From: Maridesulfovibrio salexigens DSM 2638
GTDB taxonomy: Bacteria; Desulfobacterota; Desulfovibrionia; Desulfovibrionales; Desulfovibrionaceae
DNA: 64,000 nucleotides
Direction: 5' to 3'
Assembly (NCBI RefSeq): GCF_000023445.1
Contig: NC_012881.1
Location: 1,989,501-2,053,500 of the forward strand
Below the pieces are notes generated by a model that ran no database searches, was not told the DNA's origin, and saw only the letters and a program-made list of their open reading frames with translations. How positions within the stretch are numbered: position 1 is the first letter of the stretch; each line of letters starts with the position of its first letter. Below, one piece after another: positions 8,613 through 18,240 of the stretch. The translations under genes were made by a program, and so were the position numbers.

Positions 8613-10787
8613 ATGTCTGACGATATGACAACTCAAGTATTCAAGGAAGAAGCGTACGAACTACTGGGCGAGCTTGAAACCTCTTTGCTTGAGCTTGAAG
8701 ATGTTCCTGATGATATGGATATAATAAACCGTGTTTTCAGGGCATTGCATACGATTAAAGGTTCCGGGTCTATGTTTGGCTTTGAAGCCATTGCTGAATT
8801 CACCCATGAAGTAGAGACCGTATTCGATAAGGTCAGGAATGGGGAACTCGAGATATCTAAAAATCTGTTGAGCCTTTCTCTTGCAGCGCGTGATCATATT
8901 TATTCTATGCTTGAATCTTCGACCGGAGAAGGTGACAGCAGTGTTGGGAACGGCATCCTTGAAGGTTTGAAAGATGTGGCCGCGGACGGATTAGAAGCTG
9001 AGCAGGAAAAAGAGGAAGAAGCTTCTATTGAACCTCCTGAAGAAATAGAAGCCGTTGAAGTTGAAGCTGTGGTTATTGCTGAATCCTCAGCAGATGAGTC
9101 TTTGAAAAGCCTATATCAAATTGCCATCAAGGTTGCCGCGGGCAATGATGTTGACGAAGAAGATCTTGATCCTCTTCTGGATGAACTCGGAAAGATTGGC
9201 TTAGTGCAGTCTAAAGTCTTGCACAGGGATGACGAAGTCTGGTGGGATGTCATTTTTGAGAGTGATGCGGACTCCATGTCTATTGAGGAGATTTTCTTTT
9301 TTACGGACATCCCCGTCACTGTGAATGTTCGTGAAGTCGCACGTGAGGATGTCGAGGATGTTCTTGATCTGACACATGATGACGATGAAGATATTCCTGA
9401 TGCACCTGAACAGACCAAAAAGATTGGTGAAATCCTTGTGGAAAGGGGCGTTGTGGCCTCTGAAGCCATTGAAGAGGTTTTAGCCGATCAGAAGCCTTTG
9501 GGCGAGTTGCTTACTGAAAAGGGCGTAGTCAGCAAGCAGAAAGTGGAAAGTGCTCTTGCAGAACAGACTGCGACAAAAGAATTTAAATCAGCAGCGAAGA
9601 AATCACGAAAGAAGGTGGATACGGCTTCTTCGATTAGAGTCTCAGCTGAAAAGTTGGACTATCTTGTGGACCTTGTGGGCGAGCTGGTAATTGTTCAGGC
9701 TCAGATCAGTCAGGTCGTCAGTTCCAAGGCCGATCCTTCCCTGACAGCTCTTTCCGAGGAGTTGGAGCGTCTTTCCGATGAACTCAGAGATAGCACCCTC
9801 GGAATCAGAATGCTTCCCATCGGGACAACTTTCAGCAAGTTCAGACGTCTTGTCCGTGACCTTTCAGAAGATCTTGGCAAAGAGATTGATCTCAATACAA
9901 ATGGTGCGGAAACAGAATTGGACAAGACCGTTATTGAACGTCTTGGAGATCCTCTTGTTCATCTCTTGCGTAACTCTATTGATCACGGCATTGAAGGTCC
10001 TGAAAAGCGGACAGCAACAGGTAAACCCCGGCGGGGAACCATTACACTCTCTGCTGAGCATTCCGGTGGCGATGTCATGATCCTTATCGAGGATGATGGC
10101 AAGGGCATGTCCCGTGAAGTCATTAGGTCTAAGGCGATTGAAAAGGGACTTATTACTGCAGATCAGGATCTTAGCGATAAAGAAGTTTTTAATCTTATTT
10201 TTGAACCGGGATTTTCCACTGCCCAGAGTGTCACCAATGTTTCCGGGCGCGGGGTGGGAATGGACGTTGTAAAGCGTGCCATTGATTCCCTGCGAGGCAG
10301 CATTGATATCACAAGTAAAGAGGGCAAAGGGACAATCATAACCATCAGGTTGCCGCTTACTCTTGCAATTATTGATGGTTTACAGGTTCGCGTTAGCGAT
10401 GATTATTTTGTAATTCCTCTCTCTTTGGTTGAAGAGTGTGTCGAACTCACCCGCAAGGATGTGGAAGAGGCTAATGGCCAGCAATTCGTGAATCTGCGTG
10501 GCGAGATTGTTCCGTATATCAGGATTCGTGAATGGTTTGAGGTTGAGGGAGAATCTCCGCCAATTGAACAGATTGTCATTACCGGACTTGACGGCAGTCG
10601 GATCGGCGTTGTTGTGGATACTGTCATCGGTGAGCACCAGACTGTTATTAAGAGTCTGGGGCGTGTGTACCGTGATGTGGAAGGTATTTCCGGCGCAACG
10701 ATCAAAGGAGATGGAACTCTCGCATTAATTCTTGATATTCCGAAATTATTCAGGACTGTTCTTACAGAAATCAAGGCGGCTGGCTGA
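8613..10787 (+). CDS. cheA: Chemotaxis histidine kinase CheA
   Basis: Central kinase of chemotaxis. The N-terminal HPt domain carries the phosphorylated histidine H46 in ALHTIKGSGSMFGF. A long acidic linker (about residues 115-300) follows. A short segment at about 270-325 contains two copies of a GE(I/L)L-E-GVV-type repeat (IGEILVERGVV, LGELLTEKGVV). Then come the dimerisation helices with LDYLVDLVGELV, the ATPase core (HLLRNSIDHGIE, DDGKGM, GRGVGMDVV) and a C-terminal CheW-like domain. The 724-residue length fits. The stop overlaps the start of cheR, so cheA-cheR-cheB form an operon. No cheY or cheW is in it. Confidence 0.95.
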   Translation: MSDDMTTQVFKEEAYELLGELETSLLELEDVPDDMDIINRVFRALHTIKGSGSMFGFEAIAEFTHEVETVFDKVRNGELEISKNLLSLSLAARDHIYSMLESSTGEGDSSVGNGILEGLKDVAADGLEAEQEKEEEASIEPPEEIEAVEVEAVVIAESSADESLKSLYQIAIKVAAGNDVDEEDLDPLLDELGKIGLVQSKVLHRDDEVWWDVIFESDADSMSIEEIFFFTDIPVTVNVREVAREDVEDVLDLTHDDDEDIPDAPEQTKKIGEILVERGVVASEAIEEVLADQKPLGELLTEKGVVSKQKVESALAEQTATKEFKSAAKKSRKKVDTASSIRVSAEKLDYLVDLVGELVIVQAQISQVVSSKADPSLTALSEELERLSDELRDSTLGIRMLPIGTTFSKFRRLVRDLSEDLGKEIDLNTNGAETELDKTVIERLGDPLVHLLRNSIDHGIEGPEKRTATGKPRRGTITLSAEHSGGDVMILIEDDGKGMSREVIRSKAIEKGLITADQDLSDKEVFNLIFEPGFSTAQSVTNVSGRGVGMDVVKRAIDSLRGSIDITSKEGKGTIITIRLPLTLAIIDGLQVRVSDDYFVIPLSLVEECVELTRKDVEEANGQQFVNLRGEIVPYIRIREWFEVEGESPPIEQIVITGLDGSRIGVVVDTVIGEHQTVIKSLGRVYRDVEGISGATIKGDGTLALILDIPKLFRTVLTEIKAAG

Positions 10788-11674
10788 TGGTTTTTAAGAA
10801 TGGCAAAAAGGACAAAAAAAAGTCCAAGAGCCGGGAGCAAGTTCCGGTTTCGCTTATGCCTAAGATGACTGACTCTGATTTTGGCAAATTCAGTAAATTG
10901 ATCAAGGAGGAGTTCGGGATCAAGATGCCGCCCTCCAAGAAGACAATGCTGGAAGCCCGTCTTCAGAAAAGGTTACGTGCTCTTGGTTTCAGTTGTCATT
11001 CACAGTATTGCGATTTTCTGTTCAGTCCCGGAGGATTTGAGAGGGAATTGGCATCACTTATTGATGTAGTTACAACTAATACCACTGATTTTTTTCGGGA
11101 GCCTAAGCATTTTGAATTATTGCTGAGCACTGTGTTGCCTGACCTGTGTCAGCGTAACAGCAGGCCGCTGAAAGTCTGGTCTGCTGGCTGTTCCAGCGGA
11201 GAGGAACCTTATACCTTATGTATGGTCCTCAATGAGTTTGCAGAAAAGAACCCTAGTTTCAAATACTCTTTAATGGCTACGGATATTTCCACTGATATCT
11301 TACGCAAGGCTATTAACGCCGTTTATCCCATGAGCAAGGTGGACGTGGTTCCAATGGCCTTGAAGAAAAAGTACCTGCTCAAAAGCAAAGACCGGGCTAA
11401 ACCGTTGGTCCGTGTGGTTCCGGCCTTGCGTAATAAAGTGGATTTCCGACGGCTTAATTTCATGGAGCCTTTTCCATTTAAGGACCAAAAAGATATAATT
11501 TTCTGTCGCAACGTAGTCATATATTTTGACAGGGCTACACAATACACATTGTTTAAGAAGTTTTGTTCTACTTTATCTAAAGGCGGATACTTGTTTATCG
11601 GGCATTCTGAAAGTATTTCAGGGATGGAACTTCCAGTAAGGCAGATTGCTCCCACTGTTTATCAAAAGGTTTAG
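10787..11674 (+). CDS. cheR: Chemotaxis protein methyltransferase CheR
   Basis: SAM-dependent methyltransferase that methylates glutamates on chemoreceptors. The SAM motif [15 protein letters not shown] and the later [13 protein letters not shown] are conserved CheR signatures, and [14 protein letters not shown] is the typical N-domain/linker motif. The first 20 residues are an unusually lysine-rich extension ([13 protein letters not shown]) not found in standard CheR. The start overlaps the cheA stop and cheB begins two bases after its stop. Confidence 0.95.
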   Translation: MVFKNGKKDKKKSKSREQVPVSLMPKMTDSDFGKFSKLIKEEFGIKMPPSKKTMLEARLQKRLRALGFSCHSQYCDFLFSPGGFERELASLIDVVTTNTTDFFREPKHFELLLSTVLPDLCQRNSRPLKVWSAGCSSGEEPYTLCMVLNEFAEKNPSFKYSLMATDISTDILRKAINAVYPMSKVDVVPMALKKKYLLKSKDRAKPLVRVVPALRNKVDFRRLNFMEPFPFKDQKDIIFCRNVVIYFDRATQYTLFKKFCSTLSKGGYLFIGHSESISGMELPVRQIAPTVYQKV

Positions 11675-11676
11675 TT

Positions 11677-12747
11677 ATGAAAAAAACTAAGGTGTTGATC
11701 GTTGATGATTCTGCTCTGGTTCGTCAGACGTTGCAGCAGCTTTTCGCTACTGATTCCAGTATAGAGATAGTCGGTAGTGCCGGTGACCCTTTTGCTGCTG
11801 CAGAAATAATGAAAAGGGTTGTCCCTGATGTAATCACCCTTGATATTGAAATGCCTAAAATGGACGGACTTACTTTTCTCCGTAAGTTAATGACCCAGCA
11901 TCCTGTGCCTGTTGTTATTTGTTCTACCCTTACAGAACAGGGCTCGGATGCCTATATGAAAGCTCTTGAATACGGGGCGGTGGATGTGATTACTAAGCCG
12001 AAGATAGGTACCAAGAAGTTTTTTGAGGAATCCAGCATTAGGGTTTGTGATGTGGTTAAAGCTGCAGCAATGACCAGACCCAGCAAGCTTTCCGCTCGTC
12101 CAATGACAGTTCAGCCCAAGCTTACAGCTGATGCGGTCCTGCCTAAATCCCGGCCTCGGACAACAACTTTGCAGACTACTGAGAAAGTCGTACTTGTTGG
12201 AGCCTCCACCGGAGGAACTGAGGCAATTCAAGGCTTTCTGCAAAGCATGCCTCTTGATTGTCCGGGGATTGCAATTGTGCAGCATATGCCGGAAAAATTT
12301 ACGGCTGCCTTTGCTTCGAGGCTGGATACAATTTGCCGCATTACGGTGAAGGAAGCCAGAGATGGTGACAGTATCTTGAGAGGGCAGGCTTTGATCGCTC
12401 CGGGCAATAAGCATATGCTGCTCAAGCGTTCAGGCGCACGTTACTATGTTGAAATTAAAGACGGTCCTCTGGTCAGCCGGCACAGACCTTCAGTAGATGT
12501 CTTATTTCGTTCAGGGGCATCAAGTGCCGGGAAGAATGCTGTAGGAGTAATTATGACCGGGATGGGCGATGACGGGGCAAAGGGCATGAAAGAAATGCAC
12601 GATGCCGGAACATACTGCATAGCACAGGATGAGGCCTCCTGCGTTGTCTTCGGTATGCCGCAGGAAGCCATCAAGTTGGGCGGAGTTGATAAGATTATAC
12701 CGCTCAAGAATATTCCCGGAGCGGTGGTTAATTTCTGTAACCGTTAG
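11677..12747 (+). CDS. cheB: Chemotaxis response regulator / protein-glutamate methylesterase CheB
   Basis: Demethylates and deamidates chemoreceptors and is activated by phosphorylation from CheA. The receiver domain occupies residues 1-120 with phospho-acceptor D56 in [12 protein letters not shown] linker of about 45 residues leads to the esterase domain with the catalytic serine in [10 protein letters not shown], the histidine in IVQHMP and the aspartate in [11 protein letters not shown]. At 356 residues it is normal for the family. It is the last gene of the cheA-cheR-cheB operon and converges on the minus-strand DUF190 gene. Confidence 0.96.
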   Translation: MKKTKVLIVDDSALVRQTLQQLFATDSSIEIVGSAGDPFAAAEIMKRVVPDVITLDIEMPKMDGLTFLRKLMTQHPVPVVICSTLTEQGSDAYMKALEYGAVDVITKPKIGTKKFFEESSIRVCDVVKAAAMTRPSKLSARPMTVQPKLTADAVLPKSRPRTTTLQTTEKVVLVGASTGGTEAIQGFLQSMPLDCPGIAIVQHMPEKFTAAFASRLDTICRITVKEARDGDSILRGQALIAPGNKHMLLKRSGARYYVEIKDGPLVSRHRPSVDVLFRSGASSAGKNAVGVIMTGMGDDGAKGMKEMHDAGTYCIAQDEASCVVFGMPQEAIKLGGVDKIIPLKNIPGAVVNFCNR

Positions 12748-12753
12748 CGGGAG

Positions 12754-13101
12754 TTATTGCTTTTCGCCTTTATTGTGTTTGTGAACGACAATGTTTACCT
12801 CTTCGGCGGTGACCAGTCCTTCAGTCATGTTCTCATTAAGAAATTCTGTGAATTTTTCAATTTTTTCGGGCCTGTCAATAATCTCAATGATTAGGGGCAG
12901 GTCTTCGGAAAGTCTGAGTATGGAAGTTGTGCGGACCTGACTGTTTGCACCATAGCCCATTACCCCACGGTACACCGATGCTCCGGCAAGACCTTGATTG
13001 CGAGCTTCTTCTACTATTACTTCGTAAAGAGGGCGGTGTTTTATTCTATTTTCCTCTCCAGTGAAGATTTTGAGTCTTATAGCTTTTTCCGGTAGGGTCA
13101 T
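12754..13101 (-). CDS. DUF190 family protein
   Basis: A 115-residue protein with the DUF190 pattern: LKIFTGEENRIKHRPLYE, the ARNQGLAGASVYRGVMGYG block and DLPLIIEIIDRPEKI. The fold is thought to be ferredoxin/PII-like and is often encoded beside crcB, as here. The gene starts 33 bases after the crcB stop on the same strand, so the two are probably cotranscribed. A role tied to fluoride or ion export is inferred from this neighbourhood only. Confidence 0.88.
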   Translation of the reverse strand: MTLPEKAIRLKIFTGEENRIKHRPLYEVIVEEARNQGLAGASVYRGVMGYGANSQVRTTSILRLSEDLPLIIEIIDRPEKIEKFTEFLNENMTEGLVTAEEVNIVVHKHNKGEKQ

Positions 13102-13134
13102 GGCGAATTCTCCGTATTAAATGGTTGCTTGGAA

Positions 13135-13515
13135 TCAGGAAACAATCAATCTGCCCAGTGCCAGTCCGCCTACAATGCAGGCAAATCCCAGTATACTCTG
13201 GCCTCCGATATTCAGGGCGGTCATGGCCCATTGGCCTGATTTGATCAGGTTGGTTGATTCAAACATATAGGTTGAAAATGTGGTGAATGCTCCCATGAAT
13301 CCAGTCAGGATGAGGAGCCGCATTTCCGGGGGTAAGCCGAGGCGTTCTTCAAAGAGTCCGGTTACCAGTCCGAAAAACAGACAGCCAATCATATTCACCG
13401 AAAATGTTCCTATGGGGAAGGATGTGGCAAACATCCGTTGTGTTACACCGGAAACAAGATAACGGCACAGGCTTCCGGCTGCTCCGCCTGCCGCTATGTA
13501 TAAATATTTATGCAT
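13135..13515 (-). CDS. crcB: Fluoride channel FluC/CrcB
   Basis: Small membrane channel that exports fluoride as a dual-topology dimer. The 126 residues form four hydrophobic segments with the family motifs GGAAGSLCRY, the pore asparagine in GTFSVNMIG and GFMGAFTTFSTYMFE, which includes the pore phenylalanines and the central Na+-site region. The gene is divergent from the CYTH gene and precedes DUF190. The 69-base upstream region shows no recognisable fluoride riboswitch. Confidence 0.94.
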   Translation of the reverse strand: MHKYLYIAAGGAAGSLCRYLVSGVTQRMFATSFPIGTFSVNMIGCLFFGLVTGLFEERLGLPPEMRLLILTGFMGAFTTFSTYMFESTNLIKSGQWAMTALNIGGQSILGFACIVGGLALGRLIVS

Positions 13516-13584
13516 TTAAGAATCCTTCAGTGGCGTTCATTTATTAATATTTAGTAGCATTTCAAGTTAAGAGAGAAAAGGAAA

Positions 13585-14160
13585 ATGGCCTTAGAAACCG
13601 AATTGAAATATCTTAATGCCGATCACGACAAAGCTCGGATGATTATGAAAGAGCAGGGTGCTAAAATGCTTACCCGTCATTATGAACGTAATGTTGTGCT
13701 CGATGATCCGGGCCGTACGCTCTATAAAAGGTCGGCTTTGCTGCGGGTACGTCAGGCGGAAAAGGTGACTATGACTGTTAAGCGTATTCCTGCTGGTCCG
13801 GTTTCCGGAAAGGCAAAAGTTTATATAGAGCATGAAACTGAAGTCTCAAATTTTGATGAGACCGTGGCGGCATTACAGGTTTTGGGATATTCTCCTGTTT
13901 TCAGCTATGAAAAGATACGCGAGGAATGGGAGTTTGCTGGGTGTCATATTTGCCTTGACCAGCTTCCTTTTGGCCCGTTTATTGAAATTGAAGGATCAGA
14001 GGACGGAATTTTGTCCTGTGCAGATAAGTTGGGATTGAGTCCTGATGCTGCCTGCACGAAAACATATCATGAGTTAAACCGGGACCATAGGATGGATTGC
14101 GGTTTGGAACCTGATGAAAATTTTGTCTTTACTTCTGAAGAAGTTCAAGAGTTACTTTAA
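13585..14160 (+). CDS. CYTH domain protein (class IV adenylate cyclase-like)
   Basis: A 191-residue protein of the CYTH superfamily (CyaB-type adenylate cyclase / thiamine-triphosphatase). The N-terminal ExExK motif is ETELK (residues 4-8). Basic and acidic strand residues that line the triphosphate tunnel follow: LRVRQAE, MTVKRIP, EHETEVS, FIEIEG. The substrate (ATP, thiamine triphosphate or inorganic triphosphate) cannot be told from sequence. It is transcribed divergently from crcB and ends about 125 bases before clpS. Confidence 0.82.
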   Translation: MALETELKYLNADHDKARMIMKEQGAKMLTRHYERNVVLDDPGRTLYKRSALLRVRQAEKVTMTVKRIPAGPVSGKAKVYIEHETEVSNFDETVAALQVLGYSPVFSYEKIREEWEFAGCHICLDQLPFGPFIEIEGSEDGILSCADKLGLSPDAACTKTYHELNRDHRMDCGLEPDENFVFTSEEVQELL

Positions 14161-14285
14161 GGTTTTGATTTATAGTGTTTTAAGTTTTTTATAGCACAAA
14201 AATAAATAAATCTTCCTCGACAGGTGGGGAAATTGTTCTTATTGTTAACTATAGTAGAACATAAAAATATTTAAAGTTTAAAAAA

Positions 14286-14594
14286 ATGGCTGAATATAAA
14301 GAAAATTTTGAGTCAGATGTACTGCTGGAGGACGAGCTTAAGGAACCGCGGAAGTTCCGGGTGCTCCTGCACAACGATGATTACACTTCCATGGAATTCG
14401 TTGTGGCCGTGCTCATGCAGGTTTTCAGGAAAACAGAAGAGGAATCCACGAAAATAATGCTCCAGGTCCACAATGACGGAGTCGGGGTATGTGGAGTTTA
14501 CACGGCAGAAGTTGCTGAAACTCGCGTTGAAATGGTCAAGCAGCTTGCACAGCAGGCAGGCTATCCGCTGAAATGCACAATCGAAGAGGTCTAG
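14286..14594 (+). CDS. clpS: ATP-dependent Clp protease adaptor ClpS
   Basis: Adaptor that delivers N-end-rule substrates to ClpA. It has the family core FRVLLHNDDYTSMEFVV, where NDD and the following residues shape the N-degron pocket, then VHNDGVGVCGVYTAEVAE. At 102 residues it is a normal size. It lies one base before clpA and should be cotranscribed with it. The 125-base upstream region is AT-rich, with no clear promoter pair that I would call. Confidence 0.95.
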   Translation: MAEYKENFESDVLLEDELKEPRKFRVLLHNDDYTSMEFVVAVLMQVFRKTEEESTKIMLQVHNDGVGVCGVYTAEVAETRVEMVKQLAQQAGYPLKCTIEEV

Positions 14595-14595
14595 T

Positions 14596-16905
14596 ATGCT
14601 CAGTAAGGCATTGGAACAGGCACTGACTTCTGCGGTTAACGAAGTCAGGCTTAGAAATCACGAATTCCTCACTCTTGAACATCTGTTGTATGCGATAATT
14701 CAGGAGGAGATGGGTGCAGACATTCTCGCCGGGTGCGGGGCAGAGCTCTCCAAGCTTCGCAGTCAGCTCGAACGTTTTTTCGATGAAAACCTCGAACCTT
14801 TGCCCACTGGTGTGGATACCGAAGTTATCCAGACTTTGGGGGTAAGACGTGTCCTGCAGCGTGCCATCTGGCAGAAGAAGGCCGCAGGTAAGGATGTTGT
14901 GGAAGTGGGCGATGTTGTCGCCGCCATGTTTGAGGAAGAAGACTCTTATGCAGTTTACTTCTTGAAGACTCACGACATTTCACGTCTTGATATCCTTGAA
15001 TATATTTCCCATTCAATGACTGAAAACGATTGGAGTGAGGGGCTTGATATCAGTCCCAATCCGCAGCAGGGTGGAAGTGGTGCTTCTCCCGAAGGCAAGC
15101 CTTCCGGAGGCAAGGATGACAAAAAGTCCCCGCTGGAAGAGTTCACCACCAATCTCACTCAGCGTGCCCGGGACGGTAAGATTGATCCGCTCATTGGACG
15201 CGATAGCGAAGTAGAGCGGACCTTGCAGGTGCTTTCCCGCAGGCGCAAGAACAACCCCATCTTCGTGGGTGATCCCGGTGTAGGTAAGACGGCCATGGCT
15301 GAAGGTCTGGCTCTTGCCATTGCCAAGGATAATGTCCCGCTGTCTTTTTCTGACACAGATGTGTATGCACTTGATATGGGTGCTTTGCTGGCTGGAACCA
15401 AGTATCGCGGTGATTTTGAATCCCGTCTTAAGGGTGTGCTGGCTCAGCTTAAGCATAAGGAAGGGGCTATCCTCTTCGTGGATGAAATCCACACCATCGT
15501 AGGAGCCGGGGCTGTTAGCGGGGGTTCTATGGATGCTTCGAACATCCTCAAGCCGTTTCTCGCTTCCGGTGAAATTCGTTGTATCGGTGCCACCACCTAC
15601 GAAGAGTACAAGAACCATTTTGAAAAGGACCGTGCGCTTTCCCGCAGGTTCCAGAAGATCGATATCAGTGAACCTTCTGTTGAAGAGACAATAGAAATTC
15701 TCAAGGGCCTCAAGCCTTATTACGAAGAGCACCACAATGTGCTTTATGCGCCTTCAGCTATCAAGGCTGCTGCCGAGCTTTCCGGCAGGCATATCAATGA
15801 ACGTTTTCTGCCGGACAAGGCAATTGACGTAATTGACGAAGCCGGGGCTTATTACAATCTCAGCCAGCGTAAGCGCAAGGACAACCGCATTGTGGTTTCC
15901 GATGTGGAAAAGGTCATTTCCAAGATGGCCCGCATTCCGACAAGGCGTATTACCATGTCCGACCGTTCCCGCTTGCAGGAACTGGACATCAATCTCAAGT
16001 CTGTTGTTTTTGGACAGGACGAGGCCGTAGACCTGATTACCAAGGCTATTCTGCGCTCCCGTGCAGGTATGAAGCAGGTCGGCAGACCTACCGGCTCCTT
16101 CCTGCTTACCGGACCTACCGGGGTTGGTAAGACGGAATTGGCTCGTCAGCTTGCTTCTACTATGGGTGTTCACTTCATGCGTTTTGATATGAGTGAATAC
16201 ATGGAGAAGCATGCGGTGGCTCGTCTGATTGGTGCTCCTCCGGGCTACGTGGGATTTGATCAGGGCGGTCTGCTCACCGAAGGCGTGCGTAAGAACCCGC
16301 ATTGCGTGATTCTTTTTGATGAAATTGAAAAGGCTCACCCTGATGTGTTCAACATACTCCTGCAGGTAATGGACTACGCAACCCTGACCGACAACAATGG
16401 TCGCAAGGCTGATTTCAGGCATGTTGTCCTGCTCATGACCTCCAATGCCGGAGCGCGTGAAATGGCCAAGGGCGGAATCGGCTTCGGTGCCAGTGTTAAG
16501 GGCGGCGAAGACAAGGGCCGTGGACTCAAGGCGGTTGAAAAGATCTTCAGCCCTGAATTTCGTAACAGGCTTGATGGAATCGTTCCGTTCAACTCCCTGC
16601 AGATTGACGTTATGGAGCTCATCGTTGAGAAGTTCATCAAGGAACTCAACGGACAGTTGCTCGATAACAGAGTCTCTATCGAGCTGGACAAGAAGTCCCG
16701 CCGCTGGCTGGCTGAAAAGGGCCATGATCCGGCCTACGGTGCAAGACCCATGGCCCGTTTGATCCAGACTTCCATCAAGGATGAAATCGCTGATGAAATC
16801 CTTTTCGGCAAGCTGGTGAAGGGTGGAACTGTTGCAGTCTCCACTAAGGGTAAGGGCGAAGACGAAAAGCTCAGCTTTAAGTTTAAGACATCTGTTAAGA
16901 AGTAA
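14596..16905 (+). CDS. clpA: ATP-dependent Clp protease ATP-binding subunit ClpA
   Basis: AAA+ unfoldase partner of ClpP. The N-domain (about 1-145) is followed by an acidic, glycine-rich linker and two AAA+ modules. D1 has Walker A GDPGVGKTAMAEG and Walker B ILFVDEIHTI. D2 has GPTGVGKTELARQ and VILFDEIEKAHPDV. The ClpA-type D2 end NRLDGIVPF and the lack of the ClpB coiled-coil insertion identify ClpA. The 769-residue length agrees. It follows clpS directly and a strong terminator ends the unit. Confidence 0.96.
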   Translation: MLSKALEQALTSAVNEVRLRNHEFLTLEHLLYAIIQEEMGADILAGCGAELSKLRSQLERFFDENLEPLPTGVDTEVIQTLGVRRVLQRAIWQKKAAGKDVVEVGDVVAAMFEEEDSYAVYFLKTHDISRLDILEYISHSMTENDWSEGLDISPNPQQGGSGASPEGKPSGGKDDKKSPLEEFTTNLTQRARDGKIDPLIGRDSEVERTLQVLSRRRKNNPIFVGDPGVGKTAMAEGLALAIAKDNVPLSFSDTDVYALDMGALLAGTKYRGDFESRLKGVLAQLKHKEGAILFVDEIHTIVGAGAVSGGSMDASNILKPFLASGEIRCIGATTYEEYKNHFEKDRALSRRFQKIDISEPSVEETIEILKGLKPYYEEHHNVLYAPSAIKAAAELSGRHINERFLPDKAIDVIDEAGAYYNLSQRKRKDNRIVVSDVEKVISKMARIPTRRITMSDRSRLQELDINLKSVVFGQDEAVDLITKAILRSRAGMKQVGRPTGSFLLTGPTGVGKTELARQLASTMGVHFMRFDMSEYMEKHAVARLIGAPPGYVGFDQGGLLTEGVRKNPHCVILFDEIEKAHPDVFNILLQVMDYATLTDNNGRKADFRHVVLLMTSNAGAREMAKGGIGFGASVKGGEDKGRGLKAVEKIFSPEFRNRLDGIVPFNSLQIDVMELIVEKFIKELNGQLLDNRVSIELDKKSRRWLAEKGHDPAYGARPMARLIQTSIKDEIADEILFGKLVKGGTVAVSTKGKGEDEKLSFKFKTSVKK

Positions 16906-16937
16906 GGCTGTTAAGCTGAATTAATAATTTGAATTCT

Positions 16938-16970
16938 AAGGGGAAGTTCTTATCAGAACTTCCCCTTTTT
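16938..16970 (+). terminator. Rho-independent terminator after clpA
   Basis: A perfect 13-bp stem (16938-16950 with 16955-16967) with loop TATC is followed by five T residues. Confidence 0.92.
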
Positions 16971-17076
16971 GTTGTTTGGATTATAAAATTCATAAGCAAT
17001 ATTATAGCTAAAACTCTATTGCCAAATCATAATAATCAGTTATTATTTAAGATAGGCGGAAAACCAAAGGATTATT

Positions 17077-17799
17077 ATGGTTGTTTACAGATTGATAGAA
17101 GACCCCATTTTTCCTCATCCCGATGAAGCGGAGCCGGATGGCCTGCTCGCGGTGGGAGGTGATTTGAGCCCGGAAAGGCTGCTCTCTGCTTATGCTTCGG
17201 GAATTTTTCCGTGGTATGATGAGCGTTCGCCTATTCTGTGGTGGTCGCTTGATCCTCGCTTGATATTGAATTTTGATAAGCTGCATGTTTCCCGTCGTGT
17301 AAAGCGCAAGGTTAGAAAACGGGAATATACAGTTACCTTTGACCGCGCTTTTGAAAGTGTTATCGCCAACTGTGCCCGCAAATTTCGTCCGGGGCAGGCC
17401 GGAACATGGATTCTGCCCGAAATGATCGAAGCTTATGTGAAGCTGCATAAGCTCGGTTTTGTGCATAGTGTGGAAGTATGGAACCGGGAAGGCAATCTTG
17501 CCGGTGGGCTTTATGGTGTTTCCCTCGGTAAGGTTTTTTCCGGTGAATCCATGTTTTTTCTTGAGCCTGATGCATCCAAGGTCGGTTTTTCCTACCTCGT
17601 GCAATGGCTGAAGAATCGCGAATTCCATTTTGTGGATTGCCAGCAACCGACAGATCATCTTAAATCCTTAGGAGCTGAAGAAGTCAGCAGGGAGCTTTTT
17701 TTGGATATGCTTGATGAGGCTCTGGAACACCCGGCCCTGAGGGGAACGTGGGAGTTCATGGAAGGGGAGTATGAGATGATAACGGAAGTTTTAAGCTAG
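17077..17799 (+). CDS. aat: Leucyl/phenylalanyl-tRNA-protein transferase
   Basis: Adds Leu or Phe from tRNA to proteins with N-terminal Arg or Lys, creating N-degrons recognised by ClpS. Family motifs are FPHPDEAEPDGLLAVGGDLS, GIFPWYDE and WWSLDPR, followed by TWILPEMIEAY and GESMFF. The 240-residue length is typical. The position just downstream of clpS-clpA groups the modifying enzyme with the machine that degrades its products. The gene has its own transcript, since a terminator separates them. It converges on fosX with adjoining stop codons. Confidence 0.95.
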   Translation: MVVYRLIEDPIFPHPDEAEPDGLLAVGGDLSPERLLSAYASGIFPWYDERSPILWWSLDPRLILNFDKLHVSRRVKRKVRKREYTVTFDRAFESVIANCARKFRPGQAGTWILPEMIEAYVKLHKLGFVHSVEVWNREGNLAGGLYGVSLGKVFSGESMFFLEPDASKVGFSYLVQWLKNREFHFVDCQQPTDHLKSLGAEEVSRELFLDMLDEALEHPALRGTWEFMEGEYEMITEVLS

Positions 17800-18213
17800 T
17801 TAGTTCTTTGCGTTGTTCTTGTAGCTGGACAGGCGCATATCTAAAGTTCCTGTGTGTAACTCAAAAAGATTGTTGTCGAAGTCATAGAAATAAAGTGACC
17901 CACCTTCTCCTTCAATCCGAGGGCGCGGTGACAGGACTTCAACTCCGATAGATTTTAACTTTTCTTCAAAAGATAGCAGATCTTCTTCATCGACTTTGAA
18001 GGCTATATGTCTGTAGGAACGTTCAGTTGGTTCGCCTTTCATTGTAGCTAACCAGATTCCACCTAATAAGAAAAACTTCTCTTGTGATATGGAGAAGTTT
18101 TTGTGTTTGCTGTCGTATATTTCTTGTGCTCCCAACCCCTCACACAATAGTTTGGATGTGCGTTCCAGGTCGGTAACTATGAGGGTTATATGGCTTAATC
18201 CTTGGACTTTCAT
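17800..18213 (-). CDS. fosX: Fosfomycin epoxide hydrolase, FosX type (VOC superfamily)
   Basis: A 137-residue vicinal-oxygen-chelate enzyme. It matches the FosX family closely: GLSHITLIVTDLERT, ISQEKFFLLGGIW, YRHIAFKV, and EGEGGSLYFYDFDNNLFELH. Predicted Mn2+ ligands are H8, H69 and E118. E45 in SQEKFF corresponds to the general base that makes FosX a water-using hydrolase; FosA and FosB lack it. The product should open the fosfomycin epoxide with water. The gene is alone on the minus strand, converging on aat. Confidence 0.85.
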   Translation of the reverse strand: MKVQGLSHITLIVTDLERTSKLLCEGLGAQEIYDSKHKNFSISQEKFFLLGGIWLATMKGEPTERSYRHIAFKVDEEDLLSFEEKLKSIGVEVLSPRPRIEGEGGSLYFYDFDNNLFELHTGTLDMRLSSYKNNAKN

Positions 18214-18240
18214 ATTAACGGCAGCCTATGTTTTCATAAT

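Noticed and set aside
13516-13584. Fluoride riboswitch before crcB
   Set aside because: The 69-base gap lacks the conserved GGNGATGG-type core and is too short to hold it together with the divergent promoter.
15013-15735. Minus-strand frame (240 residues) opposite clpA
   Set aside because: Antisense shadow without start signals or recognisable motifs.
15754-16725. Long minus-strand frame (323 residues) opposite clpA
   Set aside because: It lies entirely inside clpA, has no ribosome-binding site and its translation shows no domain. It mirrors codon bias of the real gene.
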